DNA of 64,000 nt from positions 1,382,064 through 1,446,063 of the forward strand of contig CP136537.1 of the NCBI GenBank assembly GCA_051016155.1, given 5' to 3'. The DNA is from RCC90-49c sp051016155 (GTDB taxonomy: Bacteria > Bacteroidota > Bacteroidia > Cytophagales > Amoebophilaceae). The position numbers were made by a program, and so were the translations under genes. The notes below the pieces were generated by a model, which worked only from the letters and a program-made list of their open reading frames with translations, made no database searches and was not told the DNA's origin. This document shows, in pieces, positions 35,720 to 45,740 of the stretch (position 1 is the first letter of the stretch; each line of letters starts with the position of its first letter).

Positions 35720-37834
35720 ATGGCTAATCACGTAAGTACTGCTCCAGCACAAGCAACCCCTGGCCCCTCAGAGCGTTACCTCAGCAGAGATATTAGCTGG
35801 TTGAAGTTCAACGAGCGCGTTTTAGACCAAGTAGTAAGAGCAGAAAATGGCCTCTCTGAGCAGCTCAAGTTTTTGATGATTAGTGCCACTAATCTAGATG
35901 AGTTTTTCATGATCAGGGTAGGTAGTTTATATAACTATATTGACTACCCCAGAACGTGGAAGAACCATTGGGACTGGCAAGCAGCGTCTTTCCGCCGTAT
36001 GCTGCTTTTAAAAGCAAAAAAGACTTTCAACAAGCAGCACGAGTACTTCCTGCAGAAGTTGATCCCTGCCTGCAAGGCTGATCACTGCGTGCTACTCCAA
36101 GACCTCTCCACCCTGGGCCAGCAAGAACAGCAGCAGCTAGCCAATTATTTCAACGAAACGCTCTTCTCGATGCTCACGCCCATGGTGTTCGACAGCCATC
36201 ATGACACTCCCATCATCATGAATAGGGTATTAGTGCTAGGGGTAGTCACCTATGATCCTACTGACCAACAAGCCAATAAGAAGTTTTCCTTTGTACAGCT
36301 TCCTCAGAATCTTCCTCGCTTCTACCCACTCAACCGCAGCGATGGCATTGGGTTTGTACCTATTGAGGAGATAGTACGGTTCCACTTACCCACGCTGTTT
36401 AAGAACATAAGCATTCTTTCTAGTACCCTTTTCAGGGTCATCCGCAATGGCGATTTTTCGCTAGAAGAAGGAAAGGGCATGGAGAACAACTTCATAGAAC
36501 AACTGAAAAGAAAACTTAAAAAAAGAAATCAGGGAAGGGTCGTTAGGCTAGAGATAGAGGTCCATTACGACCAAGCGCTTTTATCGCTTTTGAAACAGCA
36601 ATGGGATATTGACGAAGACAATGTCTTTCAAGTCCCTGCTCAAAGCCTCGTGGACCTGACAAGACTACAGCAGCTGGCACAGCATCATAGCTCCAGAGAT
36701 TATACTACAGTCCCTCTGCTTACTTACCCTCTCCTACACGCTGATGACCTCTTTGAGGTACTTAAGCAGCAAGACCTCCTATTACACCATCCTTACAATA
36801 GCATTGACTTAGTCATCGATTTTATTGAGAAGGCAGCTGAAGATCCGCACGTACTGGCCATCAAGATGACCATTTACCGCTTGGCCTCAGCATCGGCTGT
36901 TACGACTGCCTTGTGCAAGGCGGCCGCATGTGGCAAGCACGTGTCTGTTTTGGTGGAGATCAAAGCCCGCTTTGATGAAGAGCACAACATGCAAGAGGCC
37001 CGCAAGATGGAGCAAGCAGGTTGTTTTGTGATGTATGGCTTGGGGAGTGTAAAAACTCATGCCAAAATGATGATGATCGTGCGTAGGGAGGCAGGGCGTG
37101 TCACCCGCTATATTCATCTTTCGAGTGGCAATTACAACGAAGAAACTGCTAAAAGATACGCTGATGTTAGCCTGATGACCACTAATGAAGCTTACGCCCA
37201 GGATGTTGCTGAATTCTTCAATACCATTACGGGTCACTCGCTGCCTCAAAGCTATGCAACCCTAATCACAGTACCACTCAACACCCGTAAACAGCTGACT
37301 GCCTTCATCCGCCAAGAAGCCCAAAACGCACGCCAAGGCCTGTCCTGTGGTATTGTCATCAAGGTGAATGCGCTAGAAGATGAAGCCATCATTGAAGAGC
37401 TGTACAAAGCCTCACAAGCGGGCGTGCCTATTCAGCTTATTGTGAGAGGAATTTGCTGTTTGCGCCCTGAAAAGCCAGAACTGAGTAGTAATATTACTGT
37501 ACGTTCCATTGTGGGCGCCTTCCTAGAGCATGCCCGTATTTTCTATTTCCACAATCAAGGCGATCCCAAGGTATATGTTGGAAGTACAGATATCATGATA
37601 AGAAGTTTCGAGGCACGTATCGAATCCCTGTTCATCATCAAAAGCCCTGTACCCAAGCAGCAAGTCATTAACATATTGGCTTATAATCTGAGAGATAACG
37701 TGAATGCCTATCTAATGCAACAAGATGGCACCTACGTTAAAGTAAAACCGCAAGGAGAGCCCGTTTTTGACATCCATCAAGCCTTTTTTGAGGCTACTTT
37801 AGACGAGGTAATGCAAACGAAGCTGTTCGCGTAG
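35720..37834 (+). CDS. ppk: Polyphosphate kinase 1
   Basis: The 704-residue PPK1 reversibly transfers the gamma phosphate of ATP to polyphosphate. N-domain YLSRDISWLKFNERVLDQ, the catalytic phospho-histidine in GSVKTHAKMMMIV (about residue 443), and the second conserved His region YIHLSSGNYNEETAKRY are present. It follows gyrB with a 3-bp gap. Storage of polyphosphate as an energy and phosphate buffer is plausible in a symbiont that also has an ATP synthase gene. Confidence 0.97.
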   Translation: MANHVSTAPAQATPGPSERYLSRDISWLKFNERVLDQVVRAENGLSEQLKFLMISATNLDEFFMIRVGSLYNYIDYPRTWKNHWDWQAASFRRMLLLKAKKTFNKQHEYFLQKLIPACKADHCVLLQDLSTLGQQEQQQLANYFNETLFSMLTPMVFDSHHDTPIIMNRVLVLGVVTYDPTDQQANKKFSFVQLPQNLPRFYPLNRSDGIGFVPIEEIVRFHLPTLFKNISILSSTLFRVIRNGDFSLEEGKGMENNFIEQLKRKLKKRNQGRVVRLEIEVHYDQALLSLLKQQWDIDEDNVFQVPAQSLVDLTRLQQLAQHHSSRDYTTVPLLTYPLLHADDLFEVLKQQDLLLHHPYNSIDLVIDFIEKAAEDPHVLAIKMTIYRLASASAVTTALCKAAACGKHVSVLVEIKARFDEEHNMQEARKMEQAGCFVMYGLGSVKTHAKMMMIVRREAGRVTRYIHLSSGNYNEETAKRYADVSLMTTNEAYAQDVAEFFNTITGHSLPQSYATLITVPLNTRKQLTAFIRQEAQNARQGLSCGIVIKVNALEDEAIIEELYKASQAGVPIQLIVRGICCLRPEKPELSSNITVRSIVGAFLEHARIFYFHNQGDPKVYVGSTDIMIRSFEARIESLFIIKSPVPKQQVINILAYNLRDNVNAYLMQQDGTYVKVKPQGEPVFDIHQAFFEATLDEVMQTKLFA

Positions 37835-37982
37835 ACCATTGATTAGAAGCAAAAAAGTACTGAGAACTTTGTAAAACACACCTAATATTCTGTTAAATAT
37901 TTAAAACAGTGCTCTTGCAAGCCTAGGAACAGCTTTAAAGTCACGCCATCACCAAATCACTCAATAATACAATGATCTCTCA

Positions 37983-38975
37983 CTACCCTAATCGACCGAT
38001 CAAGTCAGCAATACGTTGGGCATAGCCGCCTTCGTTATCATACCAGCCTACCACCTTAGCCAAATGGCCTTGTACAGTAGTTAGCTGGGCGTCGAAAATA
38101 CAAGAGTGAGGGTTCCCCACTACATCTGCCGAAACAATCGGGTCTTCTGTATAAGCCAAGATGCCCTTCAGGGGCCCTGCGGCTGCCTGCTGCATGGCTG
38201 CATTAATGGCGGCTTGTGTGGTGGGTTGTTTAAGTACCACTGTAAAGTCAGTAAGCGAGCCATTGGCTACAGGCACCCGTGTGGCCATTCCCGCCAGCTT
38301 CCCTTGCAAGTGAGGGAGGACTAGTCCCACTGCTTTTGCTGCTCCAGTTGAAGTAGGAATAATAGATTGGGCAGCAGCGCGGGCCCTGCGCAGGTCTTTG
38401 TGTGGCGCGTCTTGCAGCTGCTGGTCTGCCGTGTAAGCATGAATCGTATTGATATACCCCTGATCTATACCAAAGTGATCATCCAATACCTTGGCCATAG
38501 GTGCTAGGCAATTGGTAGTACAAGAAGCATTCGAAAGGATCGTTTCGTTCCCTTTTAGCGTATGGTCATTCACTCCCAGCACTATGGTCGGAATGTCGCC
38601 CTGGGCAGGTGCCGAAATAACGACGCGTTGCGCTCCAGCGGTGAGGTGCTTTTCCGCCCCTGCCTGGTGGGTGAATCTACCTGTTGCCTCGAGCACCGTG
38701 GTGATGCCTAGCGCTTGCCAAGGAAGGTGCGTTGGGTCAGGCGCTGCTAAGACCTGAATCTTCTGCCCTGCCACGATGAGCTGATTCCCTTCGTAGGCCA
38801 CTTCTCCTGGAAAAGGGCCATAGTTAGAGTCATACTTAAACAAATAGGCCAGAGTGGCAGCATTCGCCAAGTCATTAATGGCAACTACCTCTACCTGCTT
38901 TTTTTGGAGCAGGGCTCTCAGGCTCAACCGACCAATTCTTCCAAAGCCGTTGATGGCTATTTGTGGCTTATGCAT
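37983..38975 (-). CDS. gapA: Glyceraldehyde-3-phosphate dehydrogenase
   Basis: The 330-residue glycolytic enzyme oxidises glyceraldehyde-3-phosphate with NAD+. NAD-binding INGFGRIGRLSLRAL, the Asn-Asp after the second strand (AINDLA, NAD-type), catalytic Cys in SNASCTTNCLAPMAKV (about residue 150) and the His in INTIHAYTADQ are intact. It is monocistronic. The 186-bp gap toward the lipoprotein genes (38976-39161) shows no gene. Confidence 0.97.
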   Translation of the reverse strand: MHKPQIAINGFGRIGRLSLRALLQKKQVEVVAINDLANAATLAYLFKYDSNYGPFPGEVAYEGNQLIVAGQKIQVLAAPDPTHLPWQALGITTVLEATGRFTHQAGAEKHLTAGAQRVVISAPAQGDIPTIVLGVNDHTLKGNETILSNASCTTNCLAPMAKVLDDHFGIDQGYINTIHAYTADQQLQDAPHKDLRRARAAAQSIIPTSTGAAKAVGLVLPHLQGKLAGMATRVPVANGSLTDFTVVLKQPTTQAAINAAMQQAAAGPLKGILAYTEDPIVSADVVGNPHSCIFDAQLTTVQGHLAKVVGWYDNEGGYAQRIADLIGRLG

Positions 38976-39161
38976 CGAAAAAAAGTTGTAGGATAAGTTT
39001 AAAAAGAGTTAAGACTATTGCGAGACGTACCAAACAGGCTCTTGGTACTTTAAATACGTGCTTTTTGCTAACTAAAGTAATCTTAAAATCACGAGTAAGT
39101 AAATGGCCTAATAAATAATCAATCACTTAGTGAGTCGTTGAGCAGCCCTCTTTTGATGATT

Positions 39162-39701
39162 TTAATCTTCTTCATATTTCTCCAGCTCTTTAATCAGCGT
39201 GTTGAGTAAACTTCTATCTGCAGGCGGTAGTCTTTTTTCCATCTTATTGAATCGTATCTTCTTAACAATGCTCACTTGACCACTTTTGCGAAAAATTTCT
39301 AAAATCAATTTAGTGTCTTTGTCGTACAGGTAGACGAGGATATTAAGTAGTCTTTTGCGTTCTTCTCGGTCAAGAAAAGCCAATTCTTCCAAAAAGCCTG
39401 CGCGCTCAGTCGCTCTTGGCATAGCTTCTATCATAAGACGTAGCTTTGCTCTGGCCTCTTCGTCCAAGCCCCAGAGGCTCCCCCTAAGTTTACAACGCTG
39501 CCTCTTGCTCCCTAACAAACCGATCTGCGTCTCCCATTTTTCGTCTAGTTTTTTATATCTCCCACTTTCGTCTAGATGCTCTGTAGCATTTTCTGCAATG
39601 GTTTGATCAGGAACTCGAACTTCTGGCCCACTACAGCTGCTCGTGCTGAAGACAAGTAGTAGCTTTATGAGTGGATAGCTACAGTAAAATGGCTTTTTCA
39701 T
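39162..39701 (-). CDS. Lipoprotein, short paralogue of a tandem pair
   Basis: The 179-residue protein has a signal peptide with lipobox (FSTSSC, Cys about residue 23). The mature part is charged and all-helical. The segment RLLNILVYLYDKDTKLILEI (about 120-150) and KWETQIG near residue 55 match the C-terminal half of the neighbouring 295-residue protein, so the genes arose by tandem duplication. No known family is recognised. Confidence 0.65.
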   Translation of the reverse strand: MKKPFYCSYPLIKLLLVFSTSSCSGPEVRVPDQTIAENATEHLDESGRYKKLDEKWETQIGLLGSKRQRCKLRGSLWGLDEEARAKLRLMIEAMPRATERAGFLEELAFLDREERKRLLNILVYLYDKDTKLILEIFRKSGQVSIVKKIRFNKMEKRLPPADRSLLNTLIKELEKYEED

Positions 39702-39784
39702 AGTTGTTGCTACCGCCTAAGTGGATAGAAGAGATAAAGCAAAGGTTGTTACCTGAGCGGAACCTACTGGCCAGAGGCTTACTC

Positions 39785-40672
39785 TTATTCCTGGCTTTTC
39801 CTTTTGCCCCATTCTTTTTCAAGCTCCTGACCAAAGGTACGAAGGTGCTTGACCGCCCCAGGATGACGAAAAAGTACGCCAATACCTTTGCACATGTCTA
39901 TTTTCCCGCACGTCTTTATTATTTCTTTTGTAAGCGCTTTGTCCTCCCTACATAAGACAAGAATGTAACTGAGCGTTTTCTCCTGATATTCCTGAGGTTT
40001 GTTAGCTAAAATTTGTAGGAAGTGTTTTTCATCGAAAGATTCCCCTATGAGCTCTAGAAGAGTTTCCTCATGGCCTTTGAATGCTGCAAGGAGTGCCCTC
40101 AGTCTTTCTTTTTGGGTAGGTTCCAGCCTACACTGTTCGAATTTTTCTTCCCATCGCTTATGAGTGTCTTCTGCGGTTCCCTGCACGGGTGTGTCACTCG
40201 GTGCGAGAGGAGCTTCGTCGACAGAGGCAGGCGTGCACTCAGCTAAATCTGTCACAAACTTTGTCACCACTTGACTTCCGCTTTCCCCTTTTTGCAGCGC
40301 TTGAATAAGTTTTCTTACCTGATGGATGTTGTACTTTTTTCTCAGCAATACTTCGACCATGCGTCTAATCCACTGACCGTCGTCGTTGCCCTCTCCTTGC
40401 GTTTGATCGAACAGGCCCTGAAGCGCTTCAATTTCCTTTGGCGACAGTTGGCGCAAGAGACGCTGCAGCCTTTTCTGCTCCCTTTTTGAAAGGGTACTAA
40501 AAACAGACAGTAGTGCTTTCTGCTGTGGGGGCGGAAGCGAGTTATAAGCCAGCAAGAGGCGATCAGGAGGCGAGGACTCATTCGTTAGCCTATTAAAGCA
40601 GCCTCTAAAACTGAATAAAAAACTTGTAAGTAGAAAAAATGCAGCGATTTTTTTCTTCTTGTGATGTCTCAT
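39785..40672 (-). CDS. Helical lipoprotein, long paralogue of a tandem pair
   Basis: The 295-residue protein has a basic N-terminus, hydrophobic stretch and a cysteine at residue 25 (FSFRGC), which is a weak lipobox. Residues about 45-90 hold repeated amphipathic helices with a 15-16-residue period (LPPPQQKALLSVFSTL, SKREQKRLQRLLRQL, SPKEIEALQGLF). The C-terminal half (about 165-290) is homologous to the shorter neighbour. An upstream gap of about 370 bp holds only a terminator for the porin gene. Function unknown. Confidence 0.62.
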   Translation of the reverse strand: MRHHKKKKIAAFFLLTSFLFSFRGCFNRLTNESSPPDRLLLAYNSLPPPQQKALLSVFSTLSKREQKRLQRLLRQLSPKEIEALQGLFDQTQGEGNDDGQWIRRMVEVLLRKKYNIHQVRKLIQALQKGESGSQVVTKFVTDLAECTPASVDEAPLAPSDTPVQGTAEDTHKRWEEKFEQCRLEPTQKERLRALLAAFKGHEETLLELIGESFDEKHFLQILANKPQEYQEKTLSYILVLCREDKALTKEIIKTCGKIDMCKGIGVLFRHPGAVKHLRTFGQELEKEWGKRKSQE

Positions 40673-40986
40673 TAAAGTATAGTGTCTATAACCTAGTTGA
40701 CCGCAAAGTACGGCAATAGATATCCGCGTAAAAACTATAGCCTCTTTGCCCTCTAGTAGCTATTCGCGGCTGGCCGAAAAAAAGCAAATGGGATGAAACT
40801 GTTGCAAAATACGTCCAGTATTATAGCAACACTTAGGAGATGCCTCTACAAACTTAGAAAACGGCTTTAAATCACTCAATCGTAAAATCTCCCAATAATG
40901 TAATGGGCGCGGAATGGATTCACGCAACCATGCCGACATTTTTACATAATAGCAAAAAACGTCTTAAGATGCTATAAGGGGTACAA

Positions 40987-41019
40987 CAAAAAAGGCCCAG
41001 GGGTGTGTTCCTGGACCTT
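40987..41019 (-). terminator. Rho-independent terminator after the porin gene
   Basis: On the minus strand AAGGTCCAGG and CCTGGGCCTT form a 10-bp stem (one G-T pair) around an 8-base loop, followed by six T. It lies 25 bp beyond the porin stop. Nothing else is visible in 40673-40986. Confidence 0.8.
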
Positions 41020-41044
41020 AGTAAGAGAAAGATGTTAGGCAGCC

Positions 41045-42223
41045 TTAAATTTTGAATGCGACTGCTGCTTGCGCACGATGCGTATTTCTAATGTCTTTCT
41101 GATCAATGCTTGCTCTCCTACCAAACTGGTACTCAACCCCCACTGTCACTTGCTCGGTAGGATGGTAAGTAAGATTGGCAGAACTATAATGCCCTTGTTT
41201 ATAGTCGGTCTTGTCGCGCTGCTGTGTGTCGGTTGTATCCAGAAACCCGTAAGCTACTGTTGAGCGAAGCTCAGGTAACCAACAATGCTCTACACCTATG
41301 TAGCCTCCCCACGTATTGATTAGAGCAATTTTTGAAGGAGAAGTGAAGTAAATGTCTTTTCGTTCCCTTTCTCCAACGCCTCCAAAATCTGCTATGTAGC
41401 TCCCAATCCCCATACCATAAATGAAATGTAGCTTGAGAGTAGTCATCTCGGGAATGGCTTTGATTACACTCGTCAGGTTAACACCCCAAGGATATAAATA
41501 GTCATCTTTTTTATCGATCGTACGATAGTAGTCGGTAACCCGAAGGAGGCCGCCTAAGCGCACATGACCAAACGCTTCTTCGTACTTGACAGAGGTGCCT
41601 AAGGCTGGAAAATTCTTGTTAGGCATATAATCTTGTGTCTCCTCATTGCCTGGAAAAAGCTCCAGTTTGGGGGCTTGCTCAATACCTACGGCATAGCTGA
41701 AGCCTGGGGCCAGCTGATCTTTCCAGGTCACCTGCGCTACACTTTCTCCGACAAAACTACAAGGAGCATCACTTGTCAAAGTTTTGGGGGCAGCAAGTGT
41801 ATCACTCAGATTAGTGAAGTACAGCCCTACTAAAAAATTAGGGTGATCTACATAAACCCTTTTGAGCTTGACCCCTTTTTTCCCATCAAGGCCGCTATCT
41901 AAGGCGCAACGTATGGTCTTACTTGCAAAAGGGATTGTTTTTTCTATACCCAAGTTCAATTTGCCTGTACTAAAAATAAAACGCTGCCGACCCCCATTTT
42001 CTTTAGTGGGGATTGAGGCAGGCATGAAGTCAGAATTAGCTTTGTTGGGGCTAAAATCACCTGCGGCTCTGGCAGACAAACTAATCTTAATCTTTAAATC
42101 ATTGGAGTCCTTTTTATGCTCTTCTGTTGCTTCTTGCGCATGGGCGTAAGACGAGATGGCGCTGCTTGCTACTGCTATTAGTCCTGCGTGCGCAACTATT
42201 CTTTGTAGTTGTTTGATTGTCAT
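41045..42223 (-). CDS. Outer-membrane porin (DcaP-like)
   Basis: The 392-residue protein has a Sec signal peptide ending AHA (about residues 1-29). The mature chain alternates strands and turns across its length, ends in an aromatic-free VAFKI, and contains EQVTVGVEYQFGRRASIDQK near the end, typical of DcaP-like trimeric porins. It would allow diffusion of small solutes through the outer membrane. Conserved pieces include NGGRQRFIFSTGKLNLGIEK. A terminator follows the gene. Confidence 0.75.
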   Translation of the reverse strand: MTIKQLQRIVAHAGLIAVASSAISSYAHAQEATEEHKKDSNDLKIKISLSARAAGDFSPNKANSDFMPASIPTKENGGRQRFIFSTGKLNLGIEKTIPFASKTIRCALDSGLDGKKGVKLKRVYVDHPNFLVGLYFTNLSDTLAAPKTLTSDAPCSFVGESVAQVTWKDQLAPGFSYAVGIEQAPKLELFPGNEETQDYMPNKNFPALGTSVKYEEAFGHVRLGGLLRVTDYYRTIDKKDDYLYPWGVNLTSVIKAIPEMTTLKLHFIYGMGIGSYIADFGGVGERERKDIYFTSPSKIALINTWGGYIGVEHCWLPELRSTVAYGFLDTTDTQQRDKTDYKQGHYSSANLTYHPTEQVTVGVEYQFGRRASIDQKDIRNTHRAQAAVAFKI

Positions 42224-42336
42224 TTTATCAACGTTGATGGTTAGCGCCAGCTATATTATCATGCAAAAGTGAAAATGCCAACAGAATTGTAATTTATTTT
42301 TCTAGATAAAGGCTTGAGCAGTCCACTTTTCTACTG

Positions 42337-45300
42337 CTAAAACAAGCGCAATTGCCTCTCTTGGGCTTGGCGCTTGGCCGTGGCTGGGTCCTTGGCGGCT
42401 GGAGCGCAGCATGCCGGTGGCAGCTCAGCCAAAAATCGAGAGGGCTGTCTGGCATTGACTTGTCCATACTGCTTGCGGTGACGGGCCCAGGTGAGGTGCA
42501 CCTGCGCTTGGGCACGCGTCAGCGCTACATAGAAGAGGCGCCGTTCCTCTTCCAGGTCGCTGTCTGCACGCTGCATAGGGGTGATGCTCTCCTCTGCTCC
42601 TACAATGAACACTATAGGAAACTCCAATCCTTTGGCGGCATGAAACGTCAGCAGATGAACACCCTCGCCACGAATGCGGCCTGCATCGGTGTAAGGGCCC
42701 AAAGTCATGGCGCGGAGAAAAGCAGCGATGTCTTTTGAGGCGTCTTGGGCCAAGGTGAGCAGCGTCGTTTTTTGCAAGCGCTGGCTGTTATCCAGCGCAC
42801 TGCTTGGCAAATAGCGCTCCATGATAGTGGCCACCACTCCTGCTACACCTTGGACAGGAAGGAGCGCTCCTAACGAAGCGTACCACTCTACCCACGCCTG
42901 ATACGCTGCTTGGTCTGCAGCAGGCAACGAAGAGGGAACGTAAGTGGTCCAAGCTCCTGGCGCTGTGGTCGTCAATAGAGCGCGAATAGCCGCCTGTTTC
43001 CACCGCAATCCATGCAATAGGAAGCCATGCAAAGCAGCAAGGTCTGCAGGCTGCACCAGGAGCCGCAAGATGTCTGCCACGATACAAAAAGGAGGATGGG
43101 CCAAAAAAGAGGTACCATCGCTGAAGTGGGCAGGAATACCTGCCTTGCGCAGCTGTGCAAAGAGAGATTGGCCCACAGCCCTTTGTCGGAAAAGCACCGC
43201 AATGTCGTCAAAGGTATGGGTCCCTGTATCATGCAGGCCCAGCGCCAGGTTATCCACCCCGCCCACATGCGTTTTGATTTGCTTGGTCACGTACATGGCC
43301 TCTTCGCGTTCGTTATCAGCCTCAAAGACACTAAGCTGAGCGCCTTGGGGCTTTTTAGCTTGCAGCTGCAGCCCACTGCGCACCGTGTTGTGCTGGATCA
43401 GGGCCTGGGCAGCTTGTACGATGGTGCCTGTACTGCGGTAATGCTCTTCCAGCACTAGGGTTGTGGCTGCAAAATCTTGCTGAAACTGAAAAAACAGCTG
43501 TACGTCAGCTCCTCTAAAGCCATAAATGGCTTGGTCAGGATCGCCAATGGCCAAGATATTTTTCTCCTGCCCCAAGGCCTGAATGAATTGGTACTGGAGT
43601 GGATTAATGTCTTGCAGCTCATCCACTGCCAAGCAAGCATAGCGAGCGCGGTGCTGAGCAAGCCAATCGGGCTCCTGCTTCCACAGCTGCAAGAGTTGCT
43701 GCAGGATGGCCGCCAGGTCCACTGCCTGGTGGTGCTGCAGGTGCGCCTCGTAGCGTTCCACATAAGAAGAGAGTCCTTCAAAGTCAGCGCCATGGCCTGT
43801 TTCAAAATAGCGCACCAGCGCCCGGGCCAGCTGTTGGCGGCGCGTAGGCTTGAGCGCAGGAAAGAGGAACGCCAACGCCCATTGGCGGTCTTCGTCATCA
43901 TACACGGTTTGTAGCGCAGGGTACCGCATTTGTAGCAGCTGATACGCCACTGCATGGAACGTCCCTGTGTGAACAGCCTGTGCCTGCTCGCCCAGCAGGG
44001 CTGTGAGCCGTGCCTTGAGCTCCTCTGCCGCCTTGTTCGTGAAGGTGATGGCCAGTAGCTGCGTAGGGGCCGTGTTAGGCTGTGCCAAGCAATGCGCTAT
44101 CCAATGGATGAGCGTTTGGGTTTTACCTGTGCCTGGCCCTGCCTTGACCAGCGTTACACCTCGAATCCGTTCCTTCACTGCCTGCTGTGCTGCATTCAGC
44201 GTCTTGGGCGGCGTAGGAGCCAAAGGAGCTATGGGCTTCTTAACGGTAGTCAAAGGCTGTACGGCTGTGTTGCGTCGCTGCACAGTAGGGGAGGGCGCCT
44301 CGAAGAATAGGAGCTGTCCGGAGAGCTGCTGCACTTCGCCTGGCTGAAAAACGTGAATAATGCCATACAGACCGTCGTAGCCAGGGGTAGGGGAGACCTG
44401 CTCCTGGCGTAACCGTCGGATGGCTTCTGCATATACAGGCCCCAGGTGCTTGTGAATGTCTTCCAAGGGTGCTTCTCGCAAAAAGGCAAATTCATTGCCA
44501 AACCGGCCAATGATTTGCTGAAACTGCTGCTGCACACCCTTGCTGTTGGGCCCTGTGCCTTTGATTTCTGCCACCATCTCGGGCAGCGGAATCAAATACT
44601 CAAAGTTCGCAGCGCCTGAGGGCTGCTGGGGCTGCGCCCGATCAGCGAGCTCCTCTACGCGATGCAAGACCCCTACGGTCAAGGGCTGACCACAAGTGGG
44701 ACACAGGCCCTGGTGGACCTGGGTGGCGGCTGGCTCCAGGCACACCCCACACTTGCGGTGCCCATCCAGGTGGTACTTGCCTTCTTCTGGAAAGAACTCG
44801 AGCGTGCCCAGAAAGCCTTGGCCTGTTTGAAAGGCTTCGAACATAGCATCGTAGGTCAAGGCCGTGTCCAACCGATTGGCTTCGCGCCCCAGTTTTTGCG
44901 GCGAGTGGGCATCAGAATTAGAGATCAGCGTGTAGCGGTCCAGCGCGCTGAGCTTCCAGTTCATGGCTGGATCAGAAGAAAGGCCTGTTTCCAGCGCAAA
45001 AATGTGCGGCGTCAAGTCCCGAAAGCAGGCCTCAATGCTGTCATAGCCTGCCTTAGAGCCCAGTGTAGAGAACCAGGGCGTCCAGATGTGCGCAGGAATG
45101 AGATAAGCCCGGTCTGAAGCCTCTAGCACAATCTCTAGCAAATCGCGGGAAGGCAAGCCCAAAATAGGCCTTCCATCTGCTTTGAGATTGCCGATGGTAG
45201 CCAACCGGGCATTGATCTTAGCCACAGTTTCCAAATCTGGCGCAAACAAGAGGTTGTGGTTCTTGCGCACCTTATCGCCATGCTTGTAGATAGAGCTGAT

Positions 45301-45573
45301 CTCTGTGGTCAAGCAAAAGCGCACGTCTCGGGCCTGGCTTTTGAGGCCGGGGAAGGCCGGGGTACGGGGCGGTTCTTTGAGACGAAAAAATCCACTCCCG
45401 TCTGGCACCAGCTTGGTTTGCAACTCCTGGAACCACTGCGGATGCGTAAAGTCGCCCGTCCCCACCACATCAATGCCTTTGATTTGTGCCCATTGGTAGA
45501 GCGATTCTAAATGAAGGTCCTTGCTTGTGGCGCGCGAGTAGTGCGAATGGACGTGCAGATCAGCAATGTAAGG
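42337..45573 (-). CDS. EndoQ-like PHP nuclease fused to UvrD/PcrA helicase
   Basis: Two enzymes share one chain of about 1078 residues. The first 420 or so residues match endonuclease Q: MPYIADLHVHSHYSRATSKD (PHP metal site), GTGDFTHPQW, and a zinc finger (CGVCLEP ... CPTCGQP, about 300-330). Residues about 480-1075 are an SF1A helicase: Walker A KAGPGTGKTQTLI, DELQDINPLQYQ, GDPDQAIYGFRGAD, and EERRLFYVALTRAQ. EndoQ nicks DNA 5' of deaminated bases; the helicase would unwind from the nick. The frame extends 18 codons upstream into a tandem repeat, but the EndoQ family begins at MPYIADLH, so 45573 is chosen. Confidence 0.9.
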   Translation of the reverse strand, partial: PYIADLHVHSHYSRATSKDLHLESLYQWAQIKGIDVVGTGDFTHPQWFQELQTKLVPDGSGFFRLKEPPRTPAFPGLKSQARDVRFCLTTEISSIYKHGDKVRKNHNLLFAPDLETVAKINARLATIGNLKADGRPILGLPSRDLLEIVLEASDRAYLIPAHIWTPWFSTLGSKAGYDSIEACFRDLTPHIFALETGLSSDPAMNWKLSALDRYTLISNSDAHSPQKLGREANRLDTALTYDAMFEAFQTGQGFLGTLEFFPEEGKYHLDGHRKCGVCLEPAATQVHQGLCPTCGQPLTVGVLHRVEELADRAQPQQPSGAANFEYLIPLPEMVAEIKGTGPNSKGVQQQFQQIIGRFGNEFAFLREAPLEDIHKHLGPVYAEAIRRLRQEQVSPTPGYDGLYGIIHVFQPGEVQQLSGQLLFFEAPSPTVQRRNTAVQPLTTVKKPIAPLAPTPPKTLNAAQQAVKERIRGVTLVKAGPGTGKTQTLIHWIAHCLAQPNTAPTQLLAITFTNKAAEELKARLTALLGEQAQAVHTGTFHAVAYQLLQMRYPALQTVYDDEDRQWALAFLFPALKPTRRQQLARALVRYFETGHGADFEGLSSYVERYEAHLQHHQAVDLAAILQQLLQLWKQEPDWLAQHRARYACLAVDELQDINPLQYQFIQALGQEKNILAIGDPDQAIYGFRGADVQLFFQFQQDFAATTLVLEEHYRSTGTIVQAAQALIQHNTVRSGLQLQAKKPQGAQLSVFEADNEREEAMYVTKQIKTHVGGVDNLALGLHDTGTHTFDDIAVLFRQRAVGQSLFAQLRKAGIPAHFSDGTSFLAHPPFCIVADILRLLVQPADLAALHGFLLHGLRWKQAAIRALLTTTAPGAWTTYVPSSLPAADQAAYQAWVEWYASLGALLPVQGVAGVVATIMERYLPSSALDNSQRLQKTTLLTLAQDASKDIAAFLRAMTLGPYTDAGRIRGEGVHLLTFHAAKGLEFPIVFIVGAEESITPMQRADSDLEEERRLFYVALTRAQAQVHLTWARHRKQYGQVNARQPSRFLAELPPACCAPAAKDPATAKRQAQERQLRLF

Positions 45574-45620
45574 CATAAGCAGCTCAGTAGAATGTCCAAT
45601 ATAGTCAATGATGGGGCATT

Positions 45621-45740
45621 GGGTCATTGGCTTATTTGTTTATTGGGTCATTGGCTTATTTGTTTATTGGGTCATTGGCTTATTTGTTTATTAGGTCATT
45701 TGATTATTTGTTTATTGGGTTATTTTTTTATTTGATTATT
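45621..45740. repeat. 24-bp tandem repeat, five units (built of 8-base units)
   Basis: Three identical units GGGTCATTGGCTTATTTG + TTTATT are followed by two diverged ones ending at 45740. Each 24-mer is itself three 8-base pieces (ATTGGGTC, ATTGGCTT, ATTTGTTT). It lies directly upstream of the EndoQ-UvrD gene. The rest of the gap to nuoH (45741-45911) has no gene. Confidence 0.85.

Noticed and set aside
45574..45627. Upstream extension of the EndoQ-UvrD gene
   Set aside because: The 18 extra codons start at the edge of the tandem repeat and the EndoQ family begins at MPYIADLH.
45621..45740. Tandem repeat considered as a CRISPR array
   Set aside because: Units are contiguous 24-mers without spacers and no cas genes are near.
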